Program-made: the position numbers and the translations under genes | Shown: positions 34,137 through 42,595 of the stretch, in pieces | Layout: each line of letters opens with the position of its first letter | Numbering within the stretch: position 1 is the stretch's first letter | Assembly (NCBI RefSeq): GCF_000696095.1 | Contig: NZ_BAYX01000008.1 | Location: 358,786-422,785, forward strand | Origin: Rhizobium rhizogenes NBRC 13257 | Lineage (GTDB): Bacteria > Pseudomonadota > Alphaproteobacteria > Rhizobiales > Rhizobiaceae | DNA length: 64,000 nt | Direction: 5' to 3' | The notes under the pieces: generated by a model | The model's input: only the letters and a program-made list of their open reading frames with translations | Databases searched by the model: none | What the model was told of the DNA's origin: nothing

Positions 34137-34790
34137 ATGACGGATGTTCAGGAGATCGATGGTGCCGTGAAGGAAGGCCGGCGCGAACGCAAGCGTCGCC
34201 AGACGCGTGAGCGCATCGAGGCGGCGGCGCTGGCCCTGTTTCTAGAACGTGGCTTTGACGGCACGACGATCGAGGACATCACCGAGGCTGCCGATGTCTC
34301 CAAACGCAGTTTCTTCGACTATTTCCCAAGCAAGGAAGAGGTGGTCTTCGCCTGGCAGGACAATTTCGCCGACGAACTGGCCGACGCCGTTGCCGCGCAG
34401 CCCAAGGACGCATCGATCGTCGCCGTCATCGAAGGCGCTTTGACGTCGGCACTGCTTGCCGCTATGGCCGATCCACAGAGCCTCGCTATCGGTGCTTTGA
34501 TCCATGATACGCCGGTACTGAGCGCCCGCCATCAGTTGAAATATGCCAAGCTCGAGACGAAATTGACGGATGCGCTCTATGCGCGGTCCGGCGGCGGCGA
34601 GGGGGAATTGCTGCATCTGCGCCTGCTATCGGCGATCGTCGTCAGCGCTGTACGTATCGGCGGTGAGCGCTGGAACGAAAGACCGCAGGATCTGCCTTTG
34701 CAGGATTTTGCCCAGCGCTTGTTCGGGGAACTCTGGACGACGCTTGCCGATCTCGGTGCTCTGGTGCGCCAACGATCCTTGGATCGCTGA
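34137..34790 (+). CDS. TetR-family transcriptional regulator
   Basis: A 217-residue regulator with an N-terminal TetR helix-turn-helix (about 20-65): RIEAAALALFLERGFDGTTI, then ITEAADVSKRSFFDYFPSKE. The C-terminal ligand-binding half is not assignable to a known class. It is co-directional with, and 11 bases after, the methyltransferase gene, so the pair is probably one operon that it autoregulates. It converges on the LysR gene at 34793 with 2 bases between stops. Confidence 0.9.
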   Translation: MTDVQEIDGAVKEGRRERKRRQTRERIEAAALALFLERGFDGTTIEDITEAADVSKRSFFDYFPSKEEVVFAWQDNFADELADAVAAQPKDASIVAVIEGALTSALLAAMADPQSLAIGALIHDTPVLSARHQLKYAKLETKLTDALYARSGGGEGELLHLRLLSAIVVSAVRIGGERWNERPQDLPLQDFAQRLFGELWTTLADLGALVRQRSLDR

Positions 34791-34792
34791 TC

Positions 34793-35722
34793 TCAGGTGA
34801 AGGCGCCGGCTGTTTGTGGCGGTTCGACCTGCCGACGTTGGCGCAGGAAGTCGATCAGCGCCCTAAGCTTGGCCGGAACGCGGCGGCGGTCGGGGTAGTA
34901 AAGCGCAAGTCCCGTCAGTGACGGGCTCCAGTCGGAGAGGATTCGCACCAGCCGTCCGTCATCGAGAAAGCGATCGATATAACCGTTGATCATATAGGCG
35001 ATGCCGATGCCGTCCAGAGCAGCCTGGGTTAGCGCGGCGGAATCGTTGAGGATCAGCCGGCCGTTGACCGCAAGCTCGATCTTCTCGCCGTCCTTTTCGA
35101 ATTCCCAGCGTTCGATCTGTCCGCTGGAGGAATGGCGGAAGCTGATACAATTGTGGTGGAGCAGATCGCGCGGATGTCTAGGGATGCCGTATCGGCCAAG
35201 ATAGCCGGGCGCTGCGATAATATGGGCCGAGATAGCCGGCCCGATCTTCACCGTCACCATGTCGCGTTGCACGAGGTCGCCGAAGCGGACGCCGGCGTCG
35301 AACCCTTGGCCGACGATATCGACCAGCGATCCCTCGATGCGTACCTCCAGCTCGATGTCCGGATAGGTGTCGAGGAAATCGCGCAGGATCGGTTGAAGCG
35401 CGATCATGTAACCGGCACGCGCCACGTTGATGCGCAGCAGTCCGGCGGGCTTGTCGACAGCTTCGCCAAGCTCCTGAGCGGCGGCCGTCAGGTCGTGCAC
35501 GGCGGGAACGACGCGCTCGAGATAGCGCAAGCCCGCCTCGGTGAGGCTGACACTGCGGGTAGTGCGATTGAAGAGCGCCAGCCGCATCCGGCCCTCCAGC
35601 TTGCTGATCGACTGGCTGACTGCCGAGGGTGATACGCCAAGCCGCACGGCTGCGGCCGAGAAGCTCTTCTCCTCAGCGACGGTGACGAATGTCACCAGCC
35701 CGTCCAACATATCCTGACGCAT
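34793..35722 (-). CDS. LysR-family transcriptional regulator, second SDR-linked copy
   Basis: A 309-residue LysR protein with N-terminal helix-turn-helix (about 5-62; FVTVAEEKSFSAAAVRLGVS, then PSAVSQSISKLEGRM) and a CrgA/DmlR-like effector domain. It is divergent from an SDR gene (35855), with a 132-base shared region that contains a GATTAATC palindrome (35756-35763). Its sequence differs clearly from the LysR at 9097, although the SDR partners are alike. Confidence 0.9.
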   Translation of the reverse strand: MRQDMLDGLVTFVTVAEEKSFSAAAVRLGVSPSAVSQSISKLEGRMRLALFNRTTRSVSLTEAGLRYLERVVPAVHDLTAAAQELGEAVDKPAGLLRINVARAGYMIALQPILRDFLDTYPDIELEVRIEGSLVDIVGQGFDAGVRFGDLVQRDMVTVKIGPAISAHIIAAPGYLGRYGIPRHPRDLLHHNCISFRHSSSGQIERWEFEKDGEKIELAVNGRLILNDSAALTQAALDGIGIAYMINGYIDRFLDDGRLVRILSDWSPSLTGLALYYPDRRRVPAKLRALIDFLRQRRQVEPPQTAGAFT

Positions 35723-35854
35723 CCATGCTCTCCGAACGACATTGTGCTTCGCCGAGATTAATCAGTTTTGCTAAAAAGGCCATCTGCAATTGATGAGATT
35801 ATCGAAACTGTCGTCTCGGCCTATCCTGACCGCATTCAACAAGGAGACATCGCC

Positions 35855-36703
35855 ATGTCCGATACAAAGTCCGATGCCAAGACGCTCTTTATCACCGGCG
35901 TTTCCACCGGCTTCGGCCGGGCTCTCGCGGAGGTTGCCCTTGCCGGCGGCCACAAGGTCGTCGGCACGCTGCGCCGCCAGGTGGATCGCGTCGAATTCGA
36001 GGCGCTGAAGCCTGGATCTGCTTTCGGCAAGCTGCTCGACGTTACCGATACTGCCGCTATCGCTCCCGTCGTCGCCGAGGTCGAAAAGGAGATCGGCGCC
36101 ATCGATGTTCTCGTCAACAATGCCGGCTACGGCCATGAGGGCTTGCTGGAGGAATCGACGATCGATGACTTGCGCCGCCAGTTCGAGGTCAACGTCTTCG
36201 GTCCCGTGGCCCTCATCCAGGCCGTACTGCCCTATATGCGCAAGCGCCGCGCCGGTCATATCCTCAACATCACGTCGATGGGCGGCATTGTCACCTTTCC
36301 CGGACTTTCCGTCTATCACGGCAGCAAGTTCGCGCTGGAGGGGATTTCCGAAAGTCTCGGCAAGGAGGTCAAAAGCCTTGGGATCCATGTGACGGCCGTC
36401 GAGCCCGGCGGTTTCCGTACCGATTGGGCCGGTCGCTCGATGGTGCGCGCTGAGCGCTCGATTTCGGATTACGACGAAATCTTCGAGCCGTGGCGCCAGC
36501 GCCGCCTCGAACGCAGCGGTAAGCAGCCCGGTGATCCGAAGAAGGCGGCACACGTTATGCTGCAGCTTATTGCATCGGAAAACCCGCCGACCCATCTTCT
36601 GTTAGGCCGCGACGCCATTAGCCTCGTTCGCGAAAAGCTCGGCCTGCTCAAGACCGAGTTCGACGCCTGGGAACAAGTCTCGGCTTCCACGGATTTCGAA
36701 TAA
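35855..36703 (+). CDS. Short-chain dehydrogenase/reductase, LysR-linked copy 2
   Basis: A 282-residue SDR closely similar to the product of 10144-10986. Cofactor motif GVSTGFGRAL, NNAGYGHEGLLEES, the serine block NITSMGG and catalytic YHGSKFAL are intact. ATG 35855 has AAGGAGA about seven bases upstream; the longer frame to 35768 lacks a site. The aldo/keto reductase gene follows 40 bases downstream in the same direction, suggesting an operon of two NAD(P)H reductases, perhaps for carbonyl detoxification, under the divergent LysR. Confidence 0.9.
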   Translation: MSDTKSDAKTLFITGVSTGFGRALAEVALAGGHKVVGTLRRQVDRVEFEALKPGSAFGKLLDVTDTAAIAPVVAEVEKEIGAIDVLVNNAGYGHEGLLEESTIDDLRRQFEVNVFGPVALIQAVLPYMRKRRAGHILNITSMGGIVTFPGLSVYHGSKFALEGISESLGKEVKSLGIHVTAVEPGGFRTDWAGRSMVRAERSISDYDEIFEPWRQRRLERSGKQPGDPKKAAHVMLQLIASENPPTHLLLGRDAISLVREKLGLLKTEFDAWEQVSASTDFE

Positions 36704-36743
36704 GTTCAACGATATTATAGGCCAAGTGCAAGGGACCAAAAGC

Positions 36744-37625
36744 ATGTCAGATTTGAACGCAGCCAAGTCCGGTCAATTCAAGATCGACGGCGATCTCACC
36801 GTCAATCGTCTCGGTTTCGGCGCCATGCGCGTTACCGGCTACGGCATATGGGGCGAGCCGGATGATCACGCTGAATCCATCCGCACCCTCAAGCGCCTGC
36901 CGGAACTCGGCATCGATTTCATCGACACAGCCGATTCCTACGGTCCGGACGTCTCCGAGCGCCTGATCAAGGAAGCGCTCTATCCCTACGACAAGAAGGT
37001 GGTTGTCGCCACCAAGGGCGGCCTGACGCGGACCGGCCCCGGAGAATGGATTCCTGTGGGGCGTCCGGAATATCTCATCCAGCAGGCGCATAAGAGCCTG
37101 CGCAATCTCGGCCTCGAGCAGATCGATCTTTGGCAGCTTCACCGCATCGATCCCAAGGTGCCGGCCGCCGAACAGTTCGACGCCATCAAGTCGCTGTTGG
37201 ACGCCAAGATCATTCGCCATGCGGGCCTTAGCGAAGTATCGGTTGCCGATATCGACGCCGCCTCGAAATATTTCAAGGTCGCGACGGTGCAGAACCGCTA
37301 CAATCTGATCGACCGCACCAGCGAAGACGTGCTCGACTATTGCGAAAAGCACACTATCGGCTTCATCCCCTGGTTCCCGCTGGCATCGGGTGAACTCGCC
37401 AAGGAAGGCTCGCTGCTTGACACCATCGCCAAGAAGCACGGAGCTGCCCCGAGCCAGATCGCGCTTGCCTGGGTTCTGAAGCGCAGCCCGGTGATGCTGC
37501 CGATCCCTGGCACCTCGAAGGTCAAGCATCTCGAGGAGAATACGGCCGCCGTCAACATCACCCTGTCGGATGAAGAGTTTGCGGCGCTGGATGCCGAAGG
37601 CAAGAAGGCATTTGCCGCCGCTTGA
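36744..37625 (+). CDS. Aldo/keto reductase
   Basis: A 293-residue (beta/alpha)8 NADPH-dependent reductase. The catalytic tetrad is visible: Asp and Tyr in FIDTADSYGPDVSE, Lys in VVATKGGL and His in DLWQLHRID. The C-terminal cofactor block is PIPGTSKVKHLEEN. The start at ATG 36744 has AAGGGA upstream. It is the second gene after the LysR-controlled SDR and is probably co-transcribed. Its substrates are likely small aldehydes or ketones, but this is a family-level guess. Confidence 0.9.
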   Translation: MSDLNAAKSGQFKIDGDLTVNRLGFGAMRVTGYGIWGEPDDHAESIRTLKRLPELGIDFIDTADSYGPDVSERLIKEALYPYDKKVVVATKGGLTRTGPGEWIPVGRPEYLIQQAHKSLRNLGLEQIDLWQLHRIDPKVPAAEQFDAIKSLLDAKIIRHAGLSEVSVADIDAASKYFKVATVQNRYNLIDRTSEDVLDYCEKHTIGFIPWFPLASGELAKEGSLLDTIAKKHGAAPSQIALAWVLKRSPVMLPIPGTSKVKHLEENTAAVNITLSDEEFAALDAEGKKAFAAA

Positions 37626-37640
37626 GCCGCCTGTCGCGAG

Positions 37641-37667
37641 GACGCGGTCACGCTTGACGACCGCGTC
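37641..37667. repeat. Inverted repeat after aldo/keto reductase
   Basis: GACGCGGTC (37641-37649) and GACCGCGTC (37659-37667) pair across a 9-base loop, 16 bases after the stop codon. There is no T run, so it may be a transcript-stabilising hairpin rather than a terminator. Confidence 0.55.
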
Positions 37668-37857
37668 CCGAAAGTGAGGGATCACGATTATGTGAATCAC
37701 CTCTTTCAACATTTTGCGGCTGTAAAATAGGCGGATGAATGCTGGAAATACCCGAGATATGCGGTATTTTAGGTGGTTGCTATTAAAAGCATTGCGTTTC
37801 TTGCATTGCTGCATTGCGGAAGATTGCCTGTTCATCTCGGTCCCGCGATTATATCTC

Positions 37858-37984
37858 TCCTCTCGAAGGCAGCGCATCTCCTCCTCCCAGCGCTCCTTCA
37901 TCGATTGGCAACTCTCCTCCTCCCTGTTGCCAATCCGGATCAAGAGCCCGATGCATCCTCCTCCCGCATCGGGCTCTTTTTATT
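37858..37984 (+). ncRNA. Probable trans-acting sRNA with CCUCCUCCC loops (alpha-r14/cuckoo-like)
   Basis: Three consecutive hairpins each expose the same anti-Shine-Dalgarno word CCTCCTCCC in the loop. Hairpin 1 is AGCGC/GCGCT (37871-37875 with 37890-37894). Hairpin 2 has a perfect 10-bp stem (37903-37912 with 37926-37935). Hairpin 3 is a 12-bp terminator stem (37943-37954 with 37966-37977) followed by TTTTTATTTT. No protein gene on this strand ends here, so the terminator belongs to an RNA. The loops could pair with ribosome-binding sites of many mRNAs. The layout matches the alpha-r14 sRNAs of rhizobia and the CcsR/cuckoo RNAs of Rhodobacter. The 5' end is a guess; a TTATAT box lies at 37849-37854. 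Confidence 0.8.
37943..37984 (+). terminator. Rho-independent terminator of the CCUCCUCCC sRNA
   Basis: A perfect 12-bp stem, an 11-nt loop that itself contains CCTCCTCCC, and a T-rich tail. It is one of the strongest terminators in the window and has no upstream protein gene to serve. Confidence 0.9.
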
Positions 37985-38144
37985 TTCCATGCTTTCGCAA
38001 GCGTCCCCCCGACGGTTTCGGCAACCGTTGCTTCTTTGCCTCGCTGTTATGAATTAGCACTGGTTCATATGGGTCGGAACCGCGAAGGCGGCTTGCACCA
38101 TCATCCCTCATGCGTAGAGTGGCGGCCACGTTGGACTTGCGACG

Positions 38145-39461
38145 ATGAGGTTGGGTGTAATGCAGCGTATGGAAGATGCCGGCCAATGGGGAAGGACAAT
38201 CTTCCGGGCTATCGCCGTTGTCGCAGCACTCTCTTTGACGGCCTGTGGCCGCCCGGTCGGCGTCATGCAGCCGATCGCGGAAAATGTGCCAGGTACCACT
38301 AAAGTCGAGCTGATGGTCGCCACCACCCGACTGCCGGACAAGGATCCGGCGATCCTGTTTTCCGGCGAGCGCGGCACGGGGCTGAAGGTGGACGCCGTCA
38401 GCATCTCGATCCCGCCGGAAGCCAATCGCAAGGTCGGACAGGTGCAATGGCCGAGCAGGCTGCCCGGCGATCCCCTGAAGAATTTCGTCACCACCGCCGT
38501 CCGACCGCTGCCGACCGAAGCCGACGTTCACTCCTGGCTGCGCCCGCATCTGCCGAAGAACAAGCGGGTCCTGATCTTCGTGCATGGCTTCAACAATACC
38601 TACGAGGACGCCGTCTACCGCTTCGCCCAGATCGTCCATGATTCCCATGCCGATGTCGCGCCGGTCGTTTTCACCTGGCCGTCGCGCGCCAGCATTTTTG
38701 ATTACGCCTACGACAAGGAAAGCACCAACTATTCCCGCGATGCGCTGGAAGAGATGCTGCACCGCGCCGCTTCCGATCCTGCTGTCGGCGATATCACGGT
38801 CATGGCCCATTCCATGGGCACCTGGCTTGCCGTTGAAGCTCTCCGGCAGATGGCCATCCGCGACGGCCGCGTCGCGCCGAAGATCACCAACGTCATTCTT
38901 GCCTCTCCCGACCTCGACGTCGATGTTTTCGGTCAGCAATTCGCCGCCCTCGGCAAGGACAAGCCGCATTTCACCCTATTCGTCTCGCGTGATGACCGGG
39001 CGCTGTCGCTGTCGCGCCGTATTTCCGGCAATGTCGATCGCCTCGGCCAGATCGACCCAACCGTCGAACCCTATCGCAGCGAGTTGGAAAAACAGGGCAT
39101 CACCGTGCTCGATCTCACCAAGCTCAAGACCGGCGATGGGCTGAACCATGGCAAATTCGCCGAAAGCCCGGAAGTGGTGCGACTGATTGGTGACCGGCTG
39201 ATCGCCGGGCAGACCATCACCGATTCCGATGTCGGCATTGGCGATGCGGTCGGCGCCGTTGCCCTCGGTGCGGCACAGACGGTCGGCAGTGCGGCGAGCG
39301 CCGCCGTCAGCGCGCCGATCGCCATCTTCGATCCGCGCACCCGCCGGAACTATGGCGAGCAGCTGCGGCGTGTCGGCGCATCCGCCGGCAACACCGTCGG
39401 TTCCGTTGGCGACAGCGTGACAACGACGAGCAGCAATGTCGGCGCGGCGCTCAACCAATAG
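38145..39461 (+). CDS. Lipoprotein-type alpha/beta hydrolase (DUF900)
   Basis: A 438-residue esterase/lipase-like protein of the DUF900 family. The N terminus is a lipoprotein signal with lipobox LTAC (lipidated Cys about 34). The hydrolase domain (about 50-330) has the oxyanion strand LIFVHGFNNTYEDA and nucleophile elbow VMAHSMGTW with Ser about 223; ILASPDLDVDVF follows. The C-terminal 100 residues are Ala/Gly/Ser-rich and likely unstructured. Probably outer-membrane or periplasm anchored. ATG 38145 gives the full signal; ATG 38160 is also possible. It is not linked to its neighbours by spacing. Confidence 0.85.
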   Translation: MRLGVMQRMEDAGQWGRTIFRAIAVVAALSLTACGRPVGVMQPIAENVPGTTKVELMVATTRLPDKDPAILFSGERGTGLKVDAVSISIPPEANRKVGQVQWPSRLPGDPLKNFVTTAVRPLPTEADVHSWLRPHLPKNKRVLIFVHGFNNTYEDAVYRFAQIVHDSHADVAPVVFTWPSRASIFDYAYDKESTNYSRDALEEMLHRAASDPAVGDITVMAHSMGTWLAVEALRQMAIRDGRVAPKITNVILASPDLDVDVFGQQFAALGKDKPHFTLFVSRDDRALSLSRRISGNVDRLGQIDPTVEPYRSELEKQGITVLDLTKLKTGDGLNHGKFAESPEVVRLIGDRLIAGQTITDSDVGIGDAVGAVALGAAQTVGSAASAAVSAPIAIFDPRTRRNYGEQLRRVGASAGNTVGSVGDSVTTTSSNVGAALNQ

Positions 39462-39510
39462 GTCGCGCCCGCAGCACTTCCGAAAAACATCATAGCCACC
39501 TCTCGTGATC

Positions 39511-39520
39511 TGATATATCA
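39511..39520. promoter_or_regulatory. Candidate operator (palindrome TGATATATCA)
   Basis: A perfect 10-base palindrome lies 51 bases upstream of the FAD oxidoreductase start, in the promoter region of the proline-racemase-superfamily operon. GntR-type regulators often bind such short palindromes, but no GntR gene is in the window. Confidence 0.35.
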
Positions 39521-39571
39521 CAGAGTCGTGCCTTATCGCATGTTGCGGTGCTCTGCGGACGGACTTTGGGA

Positions 39572-40819
39572 ATGGACGAAAACAAGCGTACGGTCGTCGT
39601 TGTCGGCGCCGGGATCATCGGCGCGGCGATCGCCTTCGAATTACAACGGCGCGGTCGGCAGGTGACGCTTGTCGACAAGGACGAACCGGGCGAGGGCGCC
39701 TCCTTCGGCAATATGGCGAGCATCGCGCTCGATTTCGCCGCTGGTTCCGGCCCGTCCACCTGGGCAAAAATTCCCCGCTGGCTGCTGGACCCGGAAGGCC
39801 CGGTCTGGCTGAGACCTTCCTACGCCCCCAAAATGCTGCCCTGGTTCCTGCGCTTCATTGCGGCCGGTCGTCCGTCGCGATTGAGAGAGATCGAGGATGC
39901 CGGCATGAGCCTGTCGCGCTATGCTCTCGGTGATTTCAGGGCGATGCTCGATACACTCGACGCGCCGGATCTGATGACGGAGGAGGGATGTCTCGCCATC
40001 TACGAGACCGAATCCGAATTCGCCGGTGACCGTGCCCATATTGAGCTGCTGCGGCGTTACGGTCTGGAACACAAAATTCTCTCCGGCGCGGAAATCCGCG
40101 ATTACGAACCGGCACTGTCGCCCGATATCGCCAAGGCGGTGCTGCTGCCGGACAACAAGTCGATCCGCGATCCCTATCAGCTCGTCCTCAAGCTGGTGGA
40201 GGCTGCAAGGGCTCTCGGCACCACCTTTGCCTCCGGTACTGTGAGAACCGTCGAGCGACAGGCAAAGGGCGTCGTGACGGTGCTTTTCGAGGATGGGCGG
40301 CGGCTGGAGGCCAATGATGTCGTGCTTGCCGCCGGCGTCCGTACGCGGTTTATTGCTTCGGCACTTGGCGAGCCGATACCGCTCGAGACCGAGCGCGGCT
40401 ATCACACGCAGATCATGAAGCCCGGCATCGCCATGCGCTATTCGATCATCTGGCCGCATCGCGCCTTCATGGTGACACCGACGGCCGGCGGCATCCGCGT
40501 TGGCGGCAATGTCGAGCTGGCCGGCCTCGATGCGCGCCCGGATTTTCGCCGCCCGCGCGTCCTTGTCCGCCACGCCCAGCGGGCACTGCCCGGCCTGCAG
40601 GTGGAAGACGCCAAGGACTGGATGGGCCATCGCCCTGCGCTGCCCGACACGATCCCGATCATTTCGCCGTCATCGCGTGTGTCCGGCGTCTGGTACGCCA
40701 CCGGCCATGGCCATCTGGGGCTCACCTTTTCGGCGACGACAGCGCGGCTGATGGCCGATATGATGACCGGCATGACACCTGAGGTCGACATGACCCCGTT
40801 CCGTATCAATCGCTACTAG
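39572..40819 (+). CDS. FAD-dependent D-amino acid dehydrogenase-like oxidoreductase
   Basis: A 415-residue DadA/DAO-type flavoprotein. The FAD-binding motif VVVVGAGIIGAAIAFELQRR is at about 7-26, followed by VTLVDKDEPGEGASFGNMAS, and the C-terminal substrate/FAD block is GVWYATGHGHLGLTFSATTA. Members oxidise D-amino acids; with a proline-racemase-family gene in the same operon a D-hydroxyproline or related imino-acid substrate is plausible. Start ATG 39572 has TTTGGGA upstream. The SDR gene starts 10 bases after its stop, then the epimerase-like gene follows. Confidence 0.88.
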   Translation: MDENKRTVVVVGAGIIGAAIAFELQRRGRQVTLVDKDEPGEGASFGNMASIALDFAAGSGPSTWAKIPRWLLDPEGPVWLRPSYAPKMLPWFLRFIAAGRPSRLREIEDAGMSLSRYALGDFRAMLDTLDAPDLMTEEGCLAIYETESEFAGDRAHIELLRRYGLEHKILSGAEIRDYEPALSPDIAKAVLLPDNKSIRDPYQLVLKLVEAARALGTTFASGTVRTVERQAKGVVTVLFEDGRRLEANDVVLAAGVRTRFIASALGEPIPLETERGYHTQIMKPGIAMRYSIIWPHRAFMVTPTAGGIRVGGNVELAGLDARPDFRRPRVLVRHAQRALPGLQVEDAKDWMGHRPALPDTIPIISPSSRVSGVWYATGHGHLGLTFSATTARLMADMMTGMTPEVDMTPFRINRY

Positions 40820-40829
40820 GAGGAAACAA

Positions 40830-41540
40830 ATGTCCGAAACCGAAAAGCCCGTCGCGCTGATCACCGGCGGCGGCCGTGGAATGGGCGAGGCAATCGCTCG
40901 TGAACTTGCAGCCGGCGGCTATCGCCTGGCGCTGATGTCGCCCTCGGAAAGCTGCGAAAAATTGGCGGCTGAACTTGGTGGCGTCGCCTCGCGCGGCGTC
41001 GCCGAAAAGGCCGAGGATATCCAGGCGATCTTCGATCTGACGATGAAGAGCTATGGCCGCATCGATGCCGTGGTCAACCATACCGGCCATCCGCCGAAGG
41101 GCGATCTGCTCGATATCACCGACGAGAACTGGACGCTCGGCTCCGACATGATGATCCTGTCGCTGGTGCGCATGGCGCGGCTGGTGACGCCGGTCATGCA
41201 GAAGCAGGGCAAGGGCGCCTTCGTCAACATCACCACCTTCGCGGCTTATGAGCCGACGCTGGTCTTCCCGGTCTCCTGCACCTATCGCGCCGCCGCGGGG
41301 GCCTTCACCAAGCTCTATTCGGATCGTTATGCGGCCGACAATATCCGCATGAACTGCATCCTGCCCGGCTATATCGACAGCCTCAACCACAAGCCGGAAA
41401 CCGCCGACAAGGTGCCGATGAAGCGCATCGGCCTGATGAGCGAGATCGCCAAGACGGCGGCCTTCCTGCTCTCCGACGGCGCCGGCTATATCACCGGCCA
41501 GAATATCCGCGTCGACGGCGGCGTCACCCGTCACGTCTGA
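40830..41540 (+). CDS. Divergent SDR lacking the catalytic lysine
   Basis: A 236-residue protein with the SDR fold: cofactor motif ITGGGRGMGEAIAREL at about 11-26 and C-terminal ITGQNIRVDGGVTRHV. Key residues are changed. The usual NNAG reads NHTG (83-86), and the YxxxK motif reads YRAAA (152-156), so the general-base tyrosine remains but the lysine is alanine. The serine position reads ITTFAAY. It may be a weak or non-redox enzyme, or use another lysine (K161). It lies in the middle of a three-gene operon, AGGAGG directly upstream of the ATG, 14 bases before the racemase-family gene. Confidence 0.85.
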   Translation: MSETEKPVALITGGGRGMGEAIARELAAGGYRLALMSPSESCEKLAAELGGVASRGVAEKAEDIQAIFDLTMKSYGRIDAVVNHTGHPPKGDLLDITDENWTLGSDMMILSLVRMARLVTPVMQKQGKGAFVNITTFAAYEPTLVFPVSCTYRAAAGAFTKLYSDRYAADNIRMNCILPGYIDSLNHKPETADKVPMKRIGLMSEIAKTAAFLLSDGAGYITGQNIRVDGGVTRHV

Positions 41541-41554
41541 TTGGAGTTACCGAG

Positions 41555-42592
41555 ATGAGATGGAAGCGCACGATCCAGTTGCTGGATGTCCATTGCGAGG
41601 GTGAAATCGGCAGGGTCGCCATCGGCGGCGTGCCGAAGATCCCTGGCAATACGGTCGCCGAGCAATTGCACTGGCTGAACACCGATCCGAAAGGCGAGGA
41701 ACTGCGCCGCTTCCTGGTGCTGGAGCCGCGCGGCGCACCGATCGGCTCGGTCAACCTGCTGCTGCCGGCCAGGCATCCTGATGCCGACGCCGCTTTCATC
41801 ATCCTGCAGCCGGATCAGGCGCATGCGAGCTCCGGCTCCAACTCCATCTGCGTGACCACGGCACTGCTCGAATCCGGCATCGTCGAGATGAAGGAGCCGG
41901 AAACGGTGGTGACGCTCGAGACCGCCGCCGGTCTGGTGCGCGCGACCGCCACCTGCCGCGACGGCCGCTGCGAGAAGGTCCGCCTTACCATGGTGCCGTC
42001 CTTCGTGCATGAGCTGGATGTCGGGATCGATACGCCGCAATGGGGCAGGATCAAGCTAGATCTCTGCTATGGCGGCATCTTCTATGCGCTGGTCGATGTC
42101 GGCCAGATCGGCCTGACGATCGGAAAGGCGAATGCCGCATCGCTGGTCCAGGCGGGCATGGTCCTCAAGGAGCTGATCAACCGCACAGTCCCGGTCGTCC
42201 ATCCGGAAATTCCGGCGATCTCCGGCGTCGCCTATGTGATGTTCCGCGATATCGATGCCGATGGTGCGATCCGAACCTGCACGACCATGTGGCCCGGCCG
42301 TGCCGATCGCTCGCCCTGCGGCACCGGCAATTCCGCCAATCTGGCGACGCTGCATGCGCGCGGCAAGGCCAGGGTCGGCGATGTCTTCAAATCCCGCTCG
42401 ATCATCGGCTCGGAATTCGAGGTCGGCCTGCAGGCGGAGACCGAAGTCGCCGGCAAACCCGCCATCATCCCCACCATCACCGGCCGCGGTTTCACCTTCG
42501 GTCTCAGCCAGGTGGCGCTCGATCCGTTCGATCCGATGGCGAATGGCTTTGCGTTGACGGATGTCTGGGGGCCGTTGGCAGGAGAGATCTAA
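41555..42592 (+). CDS. Proline racemase superfamily enzyme, Ser/Cys active-site type
   Basis: A 345-residue member of the proline racemase/hydroxyproline epimerase/3-hydroxyproline dehydratase superfamily. The second catalytic motif is canonical: DRSPCGTGN with C255. At the first site, where racemases have a cysteine (MCGH), this protein has SSGSN, so Ser93 takes the cysteine place. The Ser/Cys combination makes proline racemase activity unlikely and is seen in a separate subgroup. With a D-amino acid dehydrogenase-like gene and a divergent SDR upstream it probably works in hydroxyproline or proline-like osmolyte breakdown. TTGGAG precedes the ATG. It converges on the FucU-like gene. Confidence 0.9.
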   Translation: MRWKRTIQLLDVHCEGEIGRVAIGGVPKIPGNTVAEQLHWLNTDPKGEELRRFLVLEPRGAPIGSVNLLLPARHPDADAAFIILQPDQAHASSGSNSICVTTALLESGIVEMKEPETVVTLETAAGLVRATATCRDGRCEKVRLTMVPSFVHELDVGIDTPQWGRIKLDLCYGGIFYALVDVGQIGLTIGKANAASLVQAGMVLKELINRTVPVVHPEIPAISGVAYVMFRDIDADGAIRTCTTMWPGRADRSPCGTGNSANLATLHARGKARVGDVFKSRSIIGSEFEVGLQAETEVAGKPAIIPTITGRGFTFGLSQVALDPFDPMANGFALTDVWGPLAGEI

Positions 42593-42595
42593 AAA

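Noticed and set aside
37876..37965. CRISPR-like array from repeated CCTCCTCCC words
   Set aside because: The repeats are 9 bases long, lie in hairpin loops and have unequal spacing; no cas genes are present.
37735..38052. Open frames over the sRNA region
   Set aside because: No ribosome site or protein family; the hairpins and terminator explain the region as RNA. I also looked for a DUF1127 gene here and found none.
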